This document shows positions 6,029-7,205 of a stretch of DNA of 7,205 bases, in pieces. The position numbers and the translations under genes are program-made. The stretch's first letter is position 1. Each line of letters starts with the position of its first letter. Source of the DNA: Gallionellaceae bacterium (GTDB taxonomy: Bacteria; Pseudomonadota; Gammaproteobacteria; Burkholderiales; Gallionellaceae); NCBI GenBank assembly GCA_021731185.1, contig JAKFXW010000078.1, positions 1 through 7,205 of the forward strand, in the 5' to 3' direction. The notes beneath the pieces are model-generated. The model saw only the letters and a list, made by a program, of their open reading frames with translations, searched no databases and had not been told where the DNA came from.

Positions 6029-6602
6029 AGGAAAAATGGTGTTTATCGTTGAGGGCGACTTAGAAAAGAAATTTTTAGAAAGGCAATGTAAGAAGCATTT
6101 GATAATTAGAAAAATACTCTCTAACGGCGATAGCGTATCCATTGAACGCATTGCAATTATGATTAAAACGATAATTACTTTAATCAACAATCCGGGAGAT
6201 ATATTCGTGATTATTGACAGGGAAGGTCGAGCTGAATCAGCTGAAGAGTTAGAGCAATTAATTCTTGATAGATTGTTTGGCGTCGCACCAGGATGCCAAA
6301 TCTCGATTCATGTTGCTGACAGAATGATCGAAAATTGGATACTTGCAGAAGAAAATGTTTTGGCAACAGAAAGCCTAGAAGTTGAAGGAGCGATGGAAAG
6401 TTTTGAAGGTTGTGGTGGTAAATCAAAGCTTAAGGCAGCCTTCAAGAAATTAAATTCATCTTATTCAGAAACGGTTGATGGAGTTCGATTATTGGAACGG
6501 TGCATACCATCTGTCATTGCTGATAAAAGCCCATCTTTTTCGCGCCTATATTTAAAATTAGTTGCAGAAGTTGGCTTTTGTTCATGGATTACCAAAACTT
6601 AA
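6021..6602 (+). CDS. TOPRIM/DUF4276-like putative nuclease partner of the ATPase
   Basis: The 193-residue product shows a TOPRIM-like pattern: a first strand and acid, MVFIVEGDLEKKFL (E11), then a hydrophobic strand ending in DREGR (D66, E68, at 66-70), then ADRMIENWILAE (99-110), which matches the E-x-W-L-L-A-D style motif of DUF4276 proteins. The C-terminal half is charged, with CGGKSKLKAAFKK and SPSFSRLYLKL, again in DUF4276 fashion. Such proteins are coupled to ABC-type ATPases in defence loci; AriB of PARIS is a TOPRIM nuclease and RloB is a related partner. The start ATG 6021 overlaps the ATPase stop by 8 bases and has GGAGG (6008-6012) and AGAGG (6016-6020) before it, which indicates translational coupling. 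Nuclease activity is inferred from motifs only. The assignment to DUF4276 is from memory of the motif. Confidence 0.75.
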   Translation: MPKGKMVFIVEGDLEKKFLERQCKKHLIIRKILSNGDSVSIERIAIMIKTIITLINNPGDIFVIIDREGRAESAEELEQLILDRLFGVAPGCQISIHVADRMIENWILAEENVLATESLEVEGAMESFEGCGGKSKLKAAFKKLNSSYSETVDGVRLLERCIPSVIADKSPSFSRLYLKLVAEVGFCSWITKT

Positions 6603-6819
6603 ATAATAAAAACAAACCACATTTTTCTGCCGCATACATATATTTCTGCTTGCCTCCACCGCAGTGTCGATCCCAATTGTGCCTGCCAACAATGCTGCCC
6701 AAGCAATACTTATTCTCAGCACGGGTTATTTCTGCCATTATTTACGCTGGGTTGGTTGCTGGAATAATCCGGTAAGATGTCAGCAATGGTTATTTTTATG
6801 AAGCGAAGCAAGGATCAAT
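6603..6819. other. Non-coding stretch between defence operon and sucC fragment
   Basis: No intact gene and no hairpin terminator are visible after the TOPRIM-like gene. The middle holds a broken frame set resembling a small membrane protein, listed separately. The last 40 bases include AAGGA (6810-6814), the ribosome binding site of the sucC fragment. AATAAT (6763-6768) behind TTTACG (6741-6746) at 16 bases is a weak promoter possibility only. Confidence 0.5.
6632..6775 (+). pseudogene. Probable frameshifted remnant of a Pmp3/YqaE-type membrane protein
   Basis: Three pieces in two reading frames line up with the about 52-residue Pmp3/YqaE family. From 6632 comes AYIYFCLPP, like the start that leads to LLPP. 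From 6658, in another frame, comes TAVSIPIV...QAILILSTGYF, like LAV...ILLTLLGY. From 6734, back in the first frame, comes AIIYAGLVAGIIR and a TAA at 6773-6775, like PGIIYA.... The total span of about 48-50 codons fits the family length. At least two frame changes are needed and no start codon is clear. The match is by eye and short hydrophobic proteins can align by chance, so this is a tentative call. Confidence 0.4.
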
Positions 6820-6903
6820 ATGAAAATTCATGAGTATCAGGCGAAAGAAGTTTTGCGTCAGTATGCAATTCCCACGCCGCGTGGCAAGGCTTGTTTCAGC
6901 GTA
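6820..6903 (+). pseudogene. sucC: 5' fragment of sucC (succinyl-CoA ligase beta subunit)
   Basis: The first 28 codons, beginning MKIHEYQAKEVLRQYA and continuing IPTPRGKACFSV, are the characteristic N-terminus of the ADP-forming succinyl-CoA synthetase beta subunit (MKIHEYQGKEILR..VP.PRG..AFSV). A ribosome binding site AAGGA (6810-6814) sits at proper distance. The full protein has about 388 residues, but homology stops after the valine codon ending at 6903. The frame then runs on to a stop at 7015-7017 through unrelated sequence. Next to the break is a stretch resembling transposase-associated motifs (6911-6930). The cell most likely has an intact sucC elsewhere, since the enzyme belongs to the TCA cycle. 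This copy is a truncation or a duplicated end. Confidence 0.8.
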
Positions 6904-6910
6904 ACAACAA

Positions 6911-6930
6911 TTGGGGACGTACCACGGTTT
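6911..6930 (+). mobile_element. REP/IS200-associated-like motif at the sucC break
   Basis: TTGGGGACGTACCACGGTTT resembles the GGGGAC-GTACC/AGACC-ACG-TTT sequences often found at the borders of REP-associated tyrosine (Y1, IS200-type) transposase genes. It begins 7 bases after the end of sucC homology. No transposase gene is visible. The identification is from memory of the motif and could be wrong. Confidence 0.35.
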
Positions 6931-6961
6931 AATTTGATGTTCTCGCTAACAATTAAGACCA

Positions 6962-6998
6962 TTGCCGAGACCTGTTTAGAGTGCTATTGTAAGCACTC
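6962..6998 (+). promoter_or_regulatory. Candidate promoter with palindromic operator for the antitoxin gene
   Basis: TTGCCG (6962-6967) and TATTGT (6985-6990) stand 17 bases apart, each matching consensus at four of six positions. The -10 box lies inside an inverted repeat, GAGTGCT (6979-6985) and AGCACTC (6992-6998), with a 6-base centre. The repeat ends 23 bases before the antitoxin ATG. A palindrome over the -10 box fits the autorepression normal for type II antitoxins. It has no T-tract, so it is not a terminator. Confidence 0.45.
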
Positions 6999-7021
6999 AC
7001 CAAAGATAGAGGTTTAAGAAA

Positions 7022-7205
7022 ATGGCACATGTTATTTTGGCGGAAACGACCGCGAGTGTTTCTGAATTAAAAAAGAATCCGATGGCGACGGTCGCGGCGG
7101 GCGAGGGTTTTCCGGTGGCAATTTTGAACCGCAATGAACCGACTTTTTATTGCGTGCCAGCCAAGGCTTATGAGGCATTGATGGATAAGTTGGAAGATAT
7201 GGAGT
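7022..7205 (+). CDS. StbD-like type II antitoxin (Phd/YefM superfamily), cut by window end
   Basis: 61 complete codons are present and the gene continues past the window. It begins MAHVILAETTASVSELKKNP, then MATVAAGEGFPVAILNRNEP and TFYCVPAKAYEALMDKLED. This is the DNA-binding N-terminal fold of Phd/YefM antitoxins, closest in wording to StbD (TASVSELKKNPM, GEG.PVAILNRNEPAFYCVPAKAYE). Such proteins repress their own operon and neutralise a RelE/ParE-like toxin (StbE) encoded directly downstream, which would be expected just beyond base 7205. A modest GAGG (7009-7012) precedes the ATG at 9 bases. The palindrome at 6979-6998 is the likely operator. Codon choice is more GC-rich than in the ATPase operon, so this module may have a separate origin. 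Confidence 0.88.
   Translation, partial: MAHVILAETTASVSELKKNPMATVAAGEGFPVAILNRNEPTFYCVPAKAYEALMDKLEDME

Noticed and set aside
6578..6775. 65-codon frame overlapping the end of the TOPRIM-like gene
   Set aside because: Not credible as an intact gene; its last part is better explained as one frame of a decayed Pmp3-like gene.
6979..6998. Hairpin considered as a terminator
   Set aside because: The 7-bp stem has no following T-tract and sits over a -10 box, so an operator is more likely.
6904..7017. C-terminal part of the 65-codon frame starting at the sucC ATG
   Set aside because: After codon 28 the translation has no SucC homology and crosses the transposase-like motif and the antitoxin promoter, so it is a chance run-on.

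Overview
The window looks like a chromosomal segment of a betaproteobacterium, most plausibly of the Nitrosomonadales/Gallionellaceae type. This rests on gene style (a divergent RsmB/NOP methyltransferase, a GreB with an acidic N-terminal extension, a PsiF protein, a sucC start and a StbD-like antitoxin) and on the mix of moderate-GC core genes with A+T-rich accessory DNA. It is inference; no rRNA or tRNA gene is present to place it firmly.

Left part (1-4272), ordinary chromosome. A palindromic MITE-like element with 10-bp inverted ends (5-110) lies directly before an m5C RNA methyltransferase of the RsmB/NOP family (124-1458). Eleven bases later comes a MarC-family membrane protein (1470-2102). 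Convergent to these are greB (3647-3063) and an alpha/beta hydrolase (3035-2139), probably one operon. Divergent from greB is a secreted PsiF-type protein (3910-4134). Its second PsiF repeat survives out of frame just downstream (4127-4222), carrying a nonsense codon. A strong intrinsic terminator (4244-4272) closes this unit.

Middle part (4273-6602), accessory DNA. A gene-poor leader of about 390 bases holds a possible 24-codon peptide, a perfect 14-bp palindrome and a 12-bp tandem repeat. It leads into a two-gene operon with an 8-base overlap: an OLD/RecF-like ABC-class ATPase without a nuclease domain (4667-6028) and a small TOPRIM/DUF4276-like protein (6021-6602). This ATPase plus separate TOPRIM-like partner resembles anti-phage modules such as PARIS, RloA/RloB and AbiL. 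It is the best candidate for an undescribed system in the window.

Right part (6603-7205), a graveyard and junction. There is a frameshifted remnant resembling a Pmp3/YqaE membrane protein (about 6632-6775), then the first 28 codons of sucC with their ribosome binding site (6820-6903). That fragment stops at a sequence resembling motifs found beside REP-associated/IS200-type transposases (6911-6930). A palindromic promoter/operator (6962-6998) then drives a StbD-like (Phd/YefM) antitoxin gene that runs off the window end. The layout suggests that the defence operon and the toxin-antitoxin module were inserted between decaying core fragments.
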